Origin: Candidatus Bathycorpusculum acetigenes
GTDB lineage: Archaea; Thermoproteota; Bathyarchaeia; Bathyarchaeales; Bathycorpusculaceae
DNA: 51,012 nt
NCBI GenBank assembly: GCA_009781675.1
Contig: WQVG01000006.1
Coordinates: 1-51,012 of the forward strand
Reading direction: 5' to 3'
Below are positions 10,430 through 18,308 of this stretch, piece by piece. The stretch's first letter is position 1, and the number at the start of each line of letters is the position of its first letter. Both the position numbers and the translations under genes were made by a program. The notes beneath the pieces are model-generated. The model ran no database searches. It saw only the letters and a list, made by a program, of their open reading frames with translations, and was not told the origin of the DNA.

Positions 10430-11392
10430 ATGTCTAAGGTTAAACTGTTAGGTTTATTTACAATAGTTCTTTTAGCATCGATTTGCTTGTCTCTGGGTTC
10501 CTCTGCGGTGCCTGCAATAAACACAGAAAAAGCAGTCTATGCTCCGCAGGCAACTATGCCGCCAGTTTCCCTCCTTCAAGCTCTCCAAGATAGTGAACCT
10601 ACAACAACTCCAGAACCGACCGAAAAACCTACGCCAACACCTAAACCAGAACCTACCACAAAACCTAACTTAAAGTTTGCCTGCCAAAGTAGCTCCGCCA
10701 ACAGCCTTAAACTTGAAATAACCGGTATGCTAAGCTACAATAACAGCGCCATACCCGGCGCCCAAGTATATATCCGAAGTAGCACCGATGGCGGAGATAA
10801 CTGGGAAAATTTTGCACTAGAACAAACCCGTGCAGACGGTAGCTTCACTACCACTTGGATCCCCAAGACCACAGGCAACTATATGCTTTGCGCTCATTGG
10901 GCAGGAAACGACACATTACGCTGGATGAATACCACCCTAAATCTTGCACTAACATCTGATTCTGAGAACAACATTTTCTGCGCATCTTCAAACTCAACCA
11001 TAACTAGGTTACGCTATGATCCAGCATCTCAGACTCTGAGCTTTAATACAAACGGAACCCAAAACTCCGAGTCCATAAACATCTTCATACCTAAAACTCT
11101 TGTAAACGACGTTCAAACCCTCCAGGTAAAAATAGATGGAAAAACAGTAGCATTCAGTAACAAAGCCCAAAACGACATCTGGATTATAACCTGCATAGCC
11201 GATCAGGGCGAACATACCCTCACCGTACAAATGCCCCTTCTGGAGTTTATGAATCCAGTCTCGAACCCTTGGCCTACCATAACCATAATTATCATAGCCA
11301 TGATCGCCATTATTGCCATCGCCACAATCATCCGCCGCAGACGCAGAACCGCCGCAAGTGTAGCCGCCATCCTAAAACAAAACCGCCAATAG
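10430..11392 (+). CDS. Secreted, C-terminally anchored surface protein
   Basis: A protein of about 320 aa. The ATG at 10430 starts a clear signal peptide (KVKLLGLFTIVLLASICLSLGSSA). In-frame TTG (10418) and GTG (10421) starts just upstream are possible but less well placed for the TATA element. A Thr/Pro/Glu/Lys-rich linker (PEPTEKPTPTPKPEPTT) leads to an Ig-like or carboxypeptidase-regulatory-like beta domain (ITGMLSYNNSAIPGAQV). A further beta region follows, then one transmembrane helix and an RRRRR stop-transfer tail. The bulk should face outside, and several N-x-S/T sites suit N-glycosylation. The specific function is not recognisable. Confidence 0.8.
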   Translation: MSKVKLLGLFTIVLLASICLSLGSSAVPAINTEKAVYAPQATMPPVSLLQALQDSEPTTTPEPTEKPTPTPKPEPTTKPNLKFACQSSSANSLKLEITGMLSYNNSAIPGAQVYIRSSTDGGDNWENFALEQTRADGSFTTTWIPKTTGNYMLCAHWAGNDTLRWMNTTLNLALTSDSENNIFCASSNSTITRLRYDPASQTLSFNTNGTQNSESINIFIPKTLVNDVQTLQVKIDGKTVAFSNKAQNDIWIITCIADQGEHTLTVQMPLLEFMNPVSNPWPTITIIIIAMIAIIAIATIIRRRRRTAASVAAILKQNRQ

Positions 11393-11495
11393 ACACGGCA
11401 TACAACTCCAGAGAAATCATCCATTCCTTTTTTAGCTCTAAGGGTTATGTCTATAAGATAGACCTACTCATACCGCATCCAGCCAAGGGATAATC

Positions 11496-12239
11496 ATGAC
11501 TAAAGAGCAAACTTTGATTCCATTTGTTAAAGAAAAAAGCAAAACTGACGAACCTACAATTATCATTGACAGCCGCGAAGCGACCAGCGCCAAAAAAATC
11601 GCCACAGGCTTAACTGAAAAAGGGGCTCAAGTTAAAACTCAAATGCTTGAAAAAGGTGACTACATTCTAAGCGACCAATGCGCAGTAGAACGCAAAACAG
11701 TCAACGACTTCGTCTACACTCTCACCCGCCGCTTCCTCTTTGAGCAACTCTTTCGCCTAAAAGATGTCTACTCAAAATCGCTCATCATCTTAGAAGGCTA
11801 TATGCCCATCATCTACAAATACAGCAACATTCAACCTCAAGCCATCTGGGGCGCCATATTTAACCTCGCCAAAAACGGCATCGCCATAGTTAACACCGCC
11901 AGTCAAAAAGAAACCATCGACTTTCTCTACACCGCTGCGCGCCAAGAACAGATAGTTGAGAAACGCAACGCAGTGGTACATGCATTTAAAAAATGTGACA
12001 CCCTCTCAGACGCACAGGTATATTTCGTTGCAAGTCTACCCAGTATTGGACGAGAAAAAGCCACAGCTATTCTAGATGCATATCAAACCCCAATAAATGC
12101 GCTCATAAACATAGACGACTGGGAAAGATCAGTTCATGGACTTGGTCCAGTTATAACTAACCGTGTTAAAGACGTATTAAACACACCCTACAGAGACAAT
12201 AAAGAAAACGACAAAGAATGCCAAGACCCAGCAACTTAA
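11496..12239 (+). CDS. xpf: XPF/ERCC4-type structure-specific endonuclease (short archaeal form)
   Basis: A 247-aa nuclease cleaving branched or flap DNA near single-strand junctions. The active-site series is complete: D25 and E28 (IIIDSRE), D55 (KGDYIL) and the ERK-x3-D motif at E65-K67/D71. Two helix-hairpin-helix motifs follow (ASLPSIGREKATAIL, about 177-192, and GLGPVITNRVKDVL, about 214-228) for dimerisation and DNA binding. No helicase domain is attached, which is the crenarchaeal/TACK form rather than the Hef fusion of Euryarchaeota. The C-terminus is polar and shows no obvious PCNA-binding motif. Confidence 0.95.
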   Translation: MTKEQTLIPFVKEKSKTDEPTIIIDSREATSAKKIATGLTEKGAQVKTQMLEKGDYILSDQCAVERKTVNDFVYTLTRRFLFEQLFRLKDVYSKSLIILEGYMPIIYKYSNIQPQAIWGAIFNLAKNGIAIVNTASQKETIDFLYTAARQEQIVEKRNAVVHAFKKCDTLSDAQVYFVASLPSIGREKATAILDAYQTPINALINIDDWERSVHGLGPVITNRVKDVLNTPYRDNKENDKECQDPAT

Positions 12240-12434
12240 AGCAACACCGCCTTGAACGCCTTGCAACATATCTAAAAAACAACATAAACCTCAACACAAC
12301 CTCGAGAAACAGAGAAACGGACTGTTTTAACTCAGCAGCCAATAGCCAAAGCTACTGTGTTCGCGTCTGGAAACGCATATTAATTGGTATAACTCATATG
12401 AATTATACGCATACAAAAGGAGTTAGTTTAGACC

Positions 12435-12668
12435 TTGTCACAAAAAGTAACTCGTCAAGAACTCGAAGCCAATAACGGTAAAGGCGGCAAACCCGCTTGG
12501 ATAGCCTATAAGGGCAAAGTTTATGATGTAACTGAGAGTAGCTTCTGGATTGACGGCGAACACATGGGCATGCATAATGCCGGTACAGACTTAACTGAAA
12601 ACCTTGAAATGGCACCGCACCGAGACGAAAACTTTAATCGCCTCAAACTAGTCGGCGAATTGATCTAA
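12435..12668 (+). CDS. Small cytochrome b5-like heme-binding protein
   Basis: A 77-aa single-domain protein. The fold signature is easily seen: VTRQELEANNGKGGKPAWIAYKG, then KVYDVTESSFWIDGEHMG. Likely axial histidines are in GEHMGMH and in APHRDENF. The classical HPGG is absent, as in other small prokaryotic b5 domains. The TTG start is preceded by AAAGGAG (12416-12422, about 12 bases away). No signal peptide or anchor is seen, so it should be a soluble cytoplasmic redox or ligand-binding protein. The redox partner is unknown. Confidence 0.85.
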   Translation: MSQKVTRQELEANNGKGGKPAWIAYKGKVYDVTESSFWIDGEHMGMHNAGTDLTENLEMAPHRDENFNRLKLVGELI

Positions 12669-12930
12669 CTGGATAGCTAAAACAGACACCGCAAAACGCT
12701 GTCAACAATAGAATACGACAACGCCGTTTAATCAACACACTTTTAGCGCCTCAACCGCCAATAATATTTTCCACTGGATTTAAACAACATATCGGAGATA
12801 CTATAGCAACCCCTCTTCATCTACAGGTAGAGCACAAAAACTACGAATAAGCAAATGTGTCACGTTTCTGGGCTGTAGCAGCAACGCCTTTTTTCGCCTA
12901 AATTAAGGGTCAATACAGACCATCACCATA

Positions 12931-13245
12931 TCACATACCCAAATCGATGGGTTGTTTTAGGAGCTCGAGGATTTGTTTTTCGTGTGCTTGACGTGTGGTT
13001 AGGGGATAGATTTGGCGTTCGCATTCAAAAAAGAGAGGGTCTTGTCCGATGATACGGCTGAGTATTTCGTCGGATTCAGCGTTTACTATGAGCATGTTAC
13101 CTTGTTGTCCGATGAGATGGTAGGTAAGTTCAAGACTTTTTTCTGTTTCAAGTTTCTCAAAATATTTGAACTGCAAAGGCAACAGTTTTGCCCAGCGTTC
13201 AAGGGGTATATCATGTTTTACTTTTTGTATGACTAAAAACTTCAT
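12931..13245 (-). CDS. Muconolactone delta-isomerase-like small protein
   Basis: A 104-aa protein with the ferredoxin-like alpha/beta fold pattern of the muconolactone isomerase (MIase) family: an N-terminal strand MKFLVIQKV, a helix with repeated E/L/K residues, then GQQGNMLIVNAESDEILSRII and PLFFECERQIYPL. MIase-type domains in genomes without aromatic degradation act mostly as small dimeric proteins of unknown role, and no catechol-pathway gene is present here. It is a single gene read from a TATA-like element about 35 bases upstream of its start. Confidence 0.7.
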   Translation of the reverse strand: MKFLVIQKVKHDIPLERWAKLLPLQFKYFEKLETEKSLELTYHLIGQQGNMLIVNAESDEILSRIIGQDPLFFECERQIYPLTTRQAHEKQILELLKQPIDLGM

Positions 13246-13583
13246 ATAGATCCCAGATAGTGTTGAATTGATCAGAGTATAAATAATTTCGTGTACAATA
13301 TTAAAACATTTTTTGGCACATTAATTATTTTTTATAAGTTATTATCAATAAAATGACAGTGTAACAAAATTAATAAAAAATACTTGTTAAAAATAATTAT
13401 TCGTAATTGAAAAAGGAATGTACGCATTGCATGTTTTGAATTTTATCGAATGCTGGCTTTGTTGGTTTATGGGAAGAATCAGTAGCTATTGGCGATAAAT
13501 TTAAGGCATCAAAGGACGCTATGTTGAGTTGAACCATACAACGGCTTAAAAGGTGTTTAGTAAACCTGTGACGCTTCACTGGT
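13246..13583. other. A/T-rich intergenic segment
   Basis: It contains a minus-strand TATA-like TTTATAC at 13277-13283 (about 35 bases from the gene ending at 12931) and otherwise highly A/T-rich sequence. A 60-codon minus-strand frame at 13397-13579 begins MKRHRFTKHLLS. It is only of interest as a possible frame-shifted continuation of the small gene at 13584-13757. Confidence 0.45.
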
Positions 13584-13757
13584 TTAGCAAGTTTCTTTGC
13601 AGTTGGTTTTTTCTGTGCCGCCTCGCTTTAGCAGTTCTGGAAGGTGTATAGAAGCCTTTGACATTGTATCCTTTAAAGCATCCATCAATTCATCGTTAAT
13701 TTCGAGGTCAACAGTTACGCGCATATGTCCGGTCTTTTCGTGCCTTCGTTCAGTCAT
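13584..13757 (-). CDS. 57-aa small protein, possible ribbon-helix-helix-like
   Basis: The minus-strand ATG at 13757 is preceded by a strong AGGAGGTGG ribosome site (about 13762-13770) and overlaps the upstream gene's stop by 8 bases (ATGACTGA). The product begins MTERRHEKTGHMRVTVDLEI and continues with two helical stretches (DELMDALKDTMSK, then SIHLPELLKRGG) before a stop. The strand-helix-helix pattern is reminiscent of a ribbon-helix-helix fold, but I do not recognise the family. Directly before the stop is a run of six A's. Removing one A would open the other frame into a Lys/Pro/Ala-rich tail (KPTAKKLAKPVKRH). Confidence 0.65.
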   Translation of the reverse strand: MTERRHEKTGHMRVTVDLEINDELMDALKDTMSKASIHLPELLKRGGTEKTNCKETC

Positions 13758-14034
13758 AGTGCCACCTCCTTAGCTGCGGGGGAAGTAGGTTAACTACGAG
13801 ATGAGCTGCCTGTAGGCCGGTTAGATCCAGATGGATCTCGATTTGGTAATGGTATCTGCCCAGTCGTCGGGTACGGGTTTTGTAGCCGCTGACTATACCG
13901 CCTTCTTTGTAACGGTGCAGCCTCTGATTTATAAACACAGATAAGACTGTGGAGACTAAAGGCTCAAAAGCAAAGGCTAACCGGAGCAGAACACGGATGG
14001 CACTACCAGATAAAGATTCTAAAAATGGTCCCAA
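13750..14034 (-). CDS. 94-aa conserved-looking protein of unknown function
   Basis: The TTG start at 14034 has AGGAGG eight bases upstream (around 14043-14048). The product has a hydrophobic N-terminal half (SAIRVLLRLAFAFEPLVSTVLSVF), then a basic, beta-rich half (YKTRTRRLGRYHYQIEIHLD, then LQAAHLVVNLLPPQLRR). I do not recognise it. It overlaps the 57-aa gene by 8 bases, so the two form a coupled pair transcribed away from the uracil-DNA glycosylase gene. Candidate promoter: an A-rich GGCTTAAAAAAACC element near 14108-14121, read on the minus strand. Confidence 0.6.
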   Translation of the reverse strand: MGPFLESLSGSAIRVLLRLAFAFEPLVSTVLSVFINQRLHRYKEGGIVSGYKTRTRRLGRYHYQIEIHLDLTGLQAAHLVVNLLPPQLRRWHYD

Positions 14035-14154
14035 GCCATAAACCTCCTAAAGCCCACAAACAGTCGTTTCTGCTGCTTGCAGAGAAGAGCTTGATTAACA
14101 ATAGGCTACAGGTTTTTTTAAGCCTGTGTGACTGTATATACCCAACAACAAAGG

Positions 14155-14679
14155 ATGCCTATGGTGATGGATGAGCTTAATTGTCAGATTTATGGTTGCA
14201 GACGATGCCAACTCTGGCAGGGTGCTAAACATGCAGTTCCCGGCGAAGGAGCCAACGATTCCAAGGTTATGCTGGTGGGACAGAACCCCGGTGCTGAGGA
14301 AGATGAAACGGGCAGACCGTTTGTAGGCAGAGCAGGCAGATATCTCACCAAAACCCTCCTTGAATATGGTATCCGCCGAGAAGAGGTCTACATAACCAAC
14401 ATCGTCAAACACACATCACCTAAAAACCGCAAACCCCACCCCGACGAAGTCTCCGCATGCCTCCCCTACCTGCAAGAACAAATCCGCCTTATCCAACCCA
14501 AAATCATTGTCCTTTTGGGGGCCTCAGCAAAGGAGACGCCCCGGATTGCGGGCATCAAATATTTTGAGATTGTGCATCCATCCGCGGCTATGCGGTTTAC
14601 CAAGATGCGGGAAAAATTCAAAAAACAAATCGCCGAACTTGCAGAACAAATCAAACAGATACAACAATCACAAATCTGA
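14155..14679 (+). CDS. udg: Uracil-DNA glycosylase, family 4-like
   Basis: A 174-aa base-excision repair enzyme from the ATG at 14155 (GTG at 14128 and ATG at 14161 are alternatives). It carries motif 1 as GQNPGAEED (42-50), the TGRPFVGRAG loop (52-61), TNIVK at 81-85, and motif 2 HPSA at 141-144. Iron-sulfur ligands expected in family 4 are C15, C18 (CRRC), one at position 86 and C102. Position 86 is His (KHTSP) where the well-studied enzymes have Cys, while the 16-residue spacing to C102 is kept. Motif 1 also differs from the usual GEAPG. It is therefore either a divergent archaeal clade or a superfamily member with altered specificity. It is transcribed alone, divergently from the 94-aa/57-aa pair. 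Confidence 0.88.
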   Translation: MPMVMDELNCQIYGCRRCQLWQGAKHAVPGEGANDSKVMLVGQNPGAEEDETGRPFVGRAGRYLTKTLLEYGIRREEVYITNIVKHTSPKNRKPHPDEVSACLPYLQEQIRLIQPKIIVLLGASAKETPRIAGIKYFEIVHPSAAMRFTKMREKFKKQIAELAEQIKQIQQSQI

Positions 14680-14925
14680 TAGAGTACTCAGTCCTAAGCC
14701 ACAATATTTCTGTGCTTTCGACCGAGCATTTTGTATTTTGAAGTCCAATTGACCATTTTGTTGTTTTGGCGCTAAACACAACTAATGCTATGAGGATGTT
14801 TTTGCAATTAGTCCGGTACGTGTTTGACCCCGTTCACATGTTTTGGTGCATTCAAGATTTGTTATGTGGCTTATTCTATGGTTTCTCTGTTTGGGTGTCA
14901 ACACACCGACCAAAAAAGAGAAAAA

Positions 14926-15576
14926 TTAGGATACTTTAAACAATGAATCAGGTAAATACGGATTTAATTTAACATCTTCATAAAAATGTATAACATTTCC
15001 AATGTCATCAATATAGTACTCCTCAAAGTTTGGATTTGGTCGATAATACTTGTTAAAGTCCAAAGCATGTTGAACCAAATAACTAAAAATGTAGTATGGT
15101 GCTTTCTCCCAATTTTCACCACCATCACGAGTGTAATACGACACTTGAGCATCCACATCAAATATGTAGGTTTCAATCACACCAGATATCCATGTTTCAT
15201 CAACACGAATTAAATTATCACGAACAGTATAAACAGTGACACAATCAACATGGGTAATTTTGTATTGATAGCTGCTATAGTAGGGACTGGGTCGCGGTGA
15301 TGGAGAAGGATTAAAGGGTATTGTTGAAGCGGCTCCATATTGACTTTCCGGCTCCTTAATAGCGCCAGATGTAGACGCTTCAGTCCCATCATACGATGGC
15401 TCATTAAACTCTGTATCACGATACACAATTCGCTCTTTCAGTGGAGCATTAATAAAAAACAATGAAGTCACAACACATGTAAACACACAAGCCGCTATCA
15501 CAACCACAACCACCTTACCATTATCCACTATCCACAACCCCACCGCAATTTTAACACCTAACAGTTTATTGAACAC
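14926..15576 (-). CDS. N-terminally membrane-anchored extracellular protein, unknown function
   Basis: A 216-aa protein with one N-terminal transmembrane helix (about 23-43, VVVVVIAACVFTCVVTSLFF). A Ser/Pro/Gly-rich linker (about 60-100, including PSPSPRPSPYYSS) follows, then a beta-rich domain with many Tyr and acidic residues (VYTVRDNLIRVDETWISG, then YYTRDGGENWEKAP). The start is GTG at 15576 and no good ribosome site is visible. The topology suggests a surface protein with its C-terminus outside. I do not recognise the domain. About 245 bases on its downstream side (14680-14925) are empty. Confidence 0.65.
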   Translation of the reverse strand: MFNKLLGVKIAVGLWIVDNGKVVVVVIAACVFTCVVTSLFFINAPLKERIVYRDTEFNEPSYDGTEASTSGAIKEPESQYGAASTIPFNPSPSPRPSPYYSSYQYKITHVDCVTVYTVRDNLIRVDETWISGVIETYIFDVDAQVSYYTRDGGENWEKAPYYIFSYLVQHALDFNKYYRPNPNFEEYYIDDIGNVIHFYEDVKLNPYLPDSLFKVS

Positions 15577-15777
15577 ACCCGATATATCAATTACTTCACA
15601 TCCGCAATAGTTCCAAAAATGTTTTAGCGGTGAACATCTTCAGCGTCATAAAATCATATATGAAACCCTAACCATCACAATAAGGATTGCTTACACCAAA
15701 TCAAAATCAATTTGAGGTTTACTTTAGAGCTTTATGCAAATGCTTTTTAACGATTGTAGTTATCCTCTTTGGGGTAG

Positions 15778-17055
15778 ATGCAACGGAGAAATGTGGTATC
15801 CAGCCGCTTGTTTGTTTATGGTTTTTGTAGCGGTATGCGATCCAAGGGATGCTTTGCGCATATATGTAAACAACTGTCTGCTATCTCAGCGGTTATAGGG
15901 CGGCAGCCTGTGAAAGTTAAAGGGGTCCTCTTAATCGGTATTATAAGTCTCTCTATCGTATCTGTTCTTAGTATTCAGCAGCTGAGCACTCAAGAAACAA
16001 AGTCTTCAGACGAGTTCTATTTTGGAGTCTCCTTTGGTGGCCAAACTTCTGAGGAAGCAAAAGTTTTGATCGATAAAGTCAAAGGTTACACTAACTTTTT
16101 TTTGATAAATTCCTATGATTTAACAACCAATGAAAGTGCGCTAAATGAAGTCTGTGATTATGCTGTTCAAGCTGGTTTGAAGTTTACGGTGTATTTTGAT
16201 TTTATCTCACGGGTTACCTATTCGTGGCATCAAACATGGCTTGACAACGCCTCTACACGCTGGAAGGACAGTTTTTTAGGTGTCTATCTCCATGATGAAC
16301 CGGGGGGTAAACAGCTTGATACTCAAAAGATGTTTAAAAATGCGGCTAGTTACAGTGAAGCTGCAGAGCTTTTTGTTCAAAACATAACTCAATCCAACAG
16401 TATGATGGATCTTAACCGCAGGTCTATCTCAGCTTTCACCGCTGATTATGTTCTTTTTTGGTGGGATTATCTTGCAGGCTATGACGTTTTGTATGCAGAG
16501 TTAGGCTGGGAGCTTAATTCAACACAACAAATTGCGCTTTGTCGGGGTGCTGCAAACGTGGAGGATAAATCATGGGGGGCCATTATTGTTTGGACTTACT
16601 ATGAAGCGCCCTACCTGGCAGGTGCTCAGGAAATCTACCAAGAGATGCTCATGGCATACAATGCAGGGGCAAAATATGTGACAGTTTTCAACTATCCTAC
16701 CTATCCTGAGGACAATCCCTATGGAGTTCTCTCTGAAGACCACTTTAATGTCCTAGAGGATTTTTGGAAATACGTTAAGGCAAATCCTCGGCCCAACAGC
16801 GAAGAAGTGTATGCTGAGGCTGTGTTGGTTTTGCCTTCAGATTATGGCTGGGGTATGCGTCGTAATAAGTACCTGCCGGAGGATAACATCTGGGGTCTTT
16901 GGTCTGAAGATGAAAAGGCCCCGCTTATCTTGGAAAATGTAAACAAACTGTTAAGTCGGTATGGTTTGGGTTTGGATATAGTCTTTGAGGATACAAGGTT
17001 CGATTTCAGCGATATCTATAGCAGAGTTTACTATTGGAATGAGACGATACGTTAA
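15778..17055 (+). CDS. Membrane-anchored glycoside-hydrolase-like protein
   Basis: A 425-aa protein. After a basic N-terminus, one transmembrane helix (about 49-66, VLLIGIISLSIVSVLSI) anchors an external domain. The alternating strand/helix pattern suggests a TIM barrel, with acidic residues at strand ends (GVYLHDEPGG, then VWTYYEAPY, then VFNYPTYPEDNPYG) and a carboxy-terminal YGWGMRRNKYLPEDNIWGLW stretch. These features resemble retaining glycosidases, but I cannot assign a GH family. The ATG at 15778 follows GGGGTAG, and a TATA-like GCTTTTTAA at 15742-15750 predicts a very short leader. Confidence 0.6.
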   Translation: MQRRNVVSSRLFVYGFCSGMRSKGCFAHICKQLSAISAVIGRQPVKVKGVLLIGIISLSIVSVLSIQQLSTQETKSSDEFYFGVSFGGQTSEEAKVLIDKVKGYTNFFLINSYDLTTNESALNEVCDYAVQAGLKFTVYFDFISRVTYSWHQTWLDNASTRWKDSFLGVYLHDEPGGKQLDTQKMFKNAASYSEAAELFVQNITQSNSMMDLNRRSISAFTADYVLFWWDYLAGYDVLYAELGWELNSTQQIALCRGAANVEDKSWGAIIVWTYYEAPYLAGAQEIYQEMLMAYNAGAKYVTVFNYPTYPEDNPYGVLSEDHFNVLEDFWKYVKANPRPNSEEVYAEAVLVLPSDYGWGMRRNKYLPEDNIWGLWSEDEKAPLILENVNKLLSRYGLGLDIVFEDTRFDFSDIYSRVYYWNETIR

Positions 17056-17063
17056 ACGTTTAA
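17052..17063. repeat. 12-bp perfect palindrome between convergent genes
   Basis: TTAAACGTTTAA spans the stop codon of the glycosidase-like gene and ends 14 bases from the stop of the convergent CBS gene. It is too A/T-rich to make a strong hairpin and may only be a shared termination region. Confidence 0.3.
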
Positions 17064-17076
17064 AATATAGGGGAGG

Positions 17077-18258
17077 CTATTCTTCTTCTGAAGGTAGCCC
17101 TATTTTGCGCAGGTAATCTCGTGCAAATCGTGGGTTATAAGCCAAGAGTTCTTTGCTTCGTAGTAAGCGTCTCTCGAGGCGATCAAGAGCAACATTAAAG
17201 GTTGGTTCTACGCCCCATCCTTCGCCGGCGGCAATAAAACTGCCCTTTGTGGTTCGGAATTGCAGGCGGCAGTGAACCATTGGGGTATCGCGCATGTTGG
17301 TGCCGCGGTGAGTTTTCATGTACACAAACAGTGAACCCGGTTGGAAAGCATCTTGGAAACGGCGGGCAAATGAATCGAATTCTGCCATCATAAATTGTTG
17401 TATCTCTGGGTTGATTTCTATGTCTTTGATGCTAAACTGGATTGTTAAACGATGTTCAGCTGTCTCCAACTGGCTTATGGGTTCTAAGAAATCGAGTTTG
17501 GTTACGACCCCTATTAAGCGTTCACCATCGACTATGCAAAGGCAGGATATGTCGTGGTAATGCATCAGTGCTTCGCAGTCGTGTATGGCCTTTTTGGGGT
17601 CAACTGTTATCACAGGCCTACGCATGATAGCTTTAGCAGAGATGCCCAAGGTGGCTATGCGGTCGCCTGCGAAATCGTTGTTTCCCATGCGTTTAGGTGG
17701 AAAATAGAGATTATCAAAGATATCTTGTATGCTGATTATTCCTCCAAGACGGCCGCGTTCCATGATGGGGACATGAGATATACCGAATTCCCGCATCAAT
17801 CCCAATACGGCGCCCACGCTCCGGTTCACTTCAACTGTGTGGGGTGCACGAGTCATAAGCGATTCGACAGGAGCATTGCCCCAGGGCGCTTCAGCAAATG
17901 CATGGATCAGGTCTTCATCAGTGACAAAGCCTATAATTTTGTTCTGTTCAATCACGGGTAACTGACGTACGCCGCTGCCAATCATAAGTTTTGCCACACG
18001 GCTCAAAGAGTCATCTAAACTAACCTTAGATGCGCCTGTCATTAAATTTTTGACTTTAAGTCTGGTTAAATCCAGTCGGCTTCGTATAACTGAGCGGCGG
18101 CTTACCATCCCCACATAGTTGCCCTTCTCATCTAAGACTGCTAGGACAGGAGGCATATCTTTTTTGAAGCTCTCCAAACATTTTGATGCGCTATCATTCT
18201 CGAAAACTGCGTTAAATTTTTCTGAGTAGATATCCTTAACAGTAGCTGACACTGCCAT
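17077..18258 (-). CDS. Four-CBS protein with C-terminal ribosome-hibernation (HPF/RaiA)-like domain
   Basis: A 393-aa cytoplasmic protein from the ATG at 18258 (GTG at 18267 also possible). Four CBS motifs follow one another at about 7-60, 70-125, 132-187 and 207-262, each with the typical VxxLMREFGISHVPIM-like helix-strand pattern. The last 120 residues (about 270-390) carry strands and helices like hibernation-promoting factor: LTIQFSIKDIEINPEIQQFM, then KTHRGTNMRDTPMVHCRLQF, then AAGEGWGVEPTFNVALDRLERRL. CBS pairs commonly bind AMP/ATP and HPF-type domains bind the decoding centre. A nucleotide-gated ribosome silencing factor is therefore a well-motivated inference, but not shown by the sequence alone. 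Confidence 0.8.
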   Translation of the reverse strand: MAVSATVKDIYSEKFNAVFENDSASKCLESFKKDMPPVLAVLDEKGNYVGMVSRRSVIRSRLDLTRLKVKNLMTGASKVSLDDSLSRVAKLMIGSGVRQLPVIEQNKIIGFVTDEDLIHAFAEAPWGNAPVESLMTRAPHTVEVNRSVGAVLGLMREFGISHVPIMERGRLGGIISIQDIFDNLYFPPKRMGNNDFAGDRIATLGISAKAIMRRPVITVDPKKAIHDCEALMHYHDISCLCIVDGERLIGVVTKLDFLEPISQLETAEHRLTIQFSIKDIEINPEIQQFMMAEFDSFARRFQDAFQPGSLFVYMKTHRGTNMRDTPMVHCRLQFRTTKGSFIAAGEGWGVEPTFNVALDRLERRLLRSKELLAYNPRFARDYLRKIGLPSEEE

Positions 18259-18300
18259 GAAAATCACTGCAAAACTAAAGGTGCAGGTTGGATTTAAAGG

Positions 18301-18308
18301 TTATAAAT
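18301..18308 (-). promoter_or_regulatory. TATA box of the CBS-HPF gene
   Basis: Read on the minus strand this is ATTTATAA, about 43 bases before the ATG at 18258. A second TTTAAATC-like element lies just downstream. Predicted transcription starts near 18278. Confidence 0.5.

Noticed and set aside
12218-12475. 85-codon plus-strand frame overlapping the XPF end and cytochrome b5 start
   Set aside because: Low-complexity polar translation with no ribosome site; it only bridges two real genes.
13012-13236. 74-codon plus-strand frame opposite the MIase-like gene
   Set aside because: Complementary shadow of the minus-strand gene; the minus-strand product has family features.
17554-17961. 135-codon plus-strand frame
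   Set aside because: Lies entirely antisense to the CBS-HPF gene and has no domain features.
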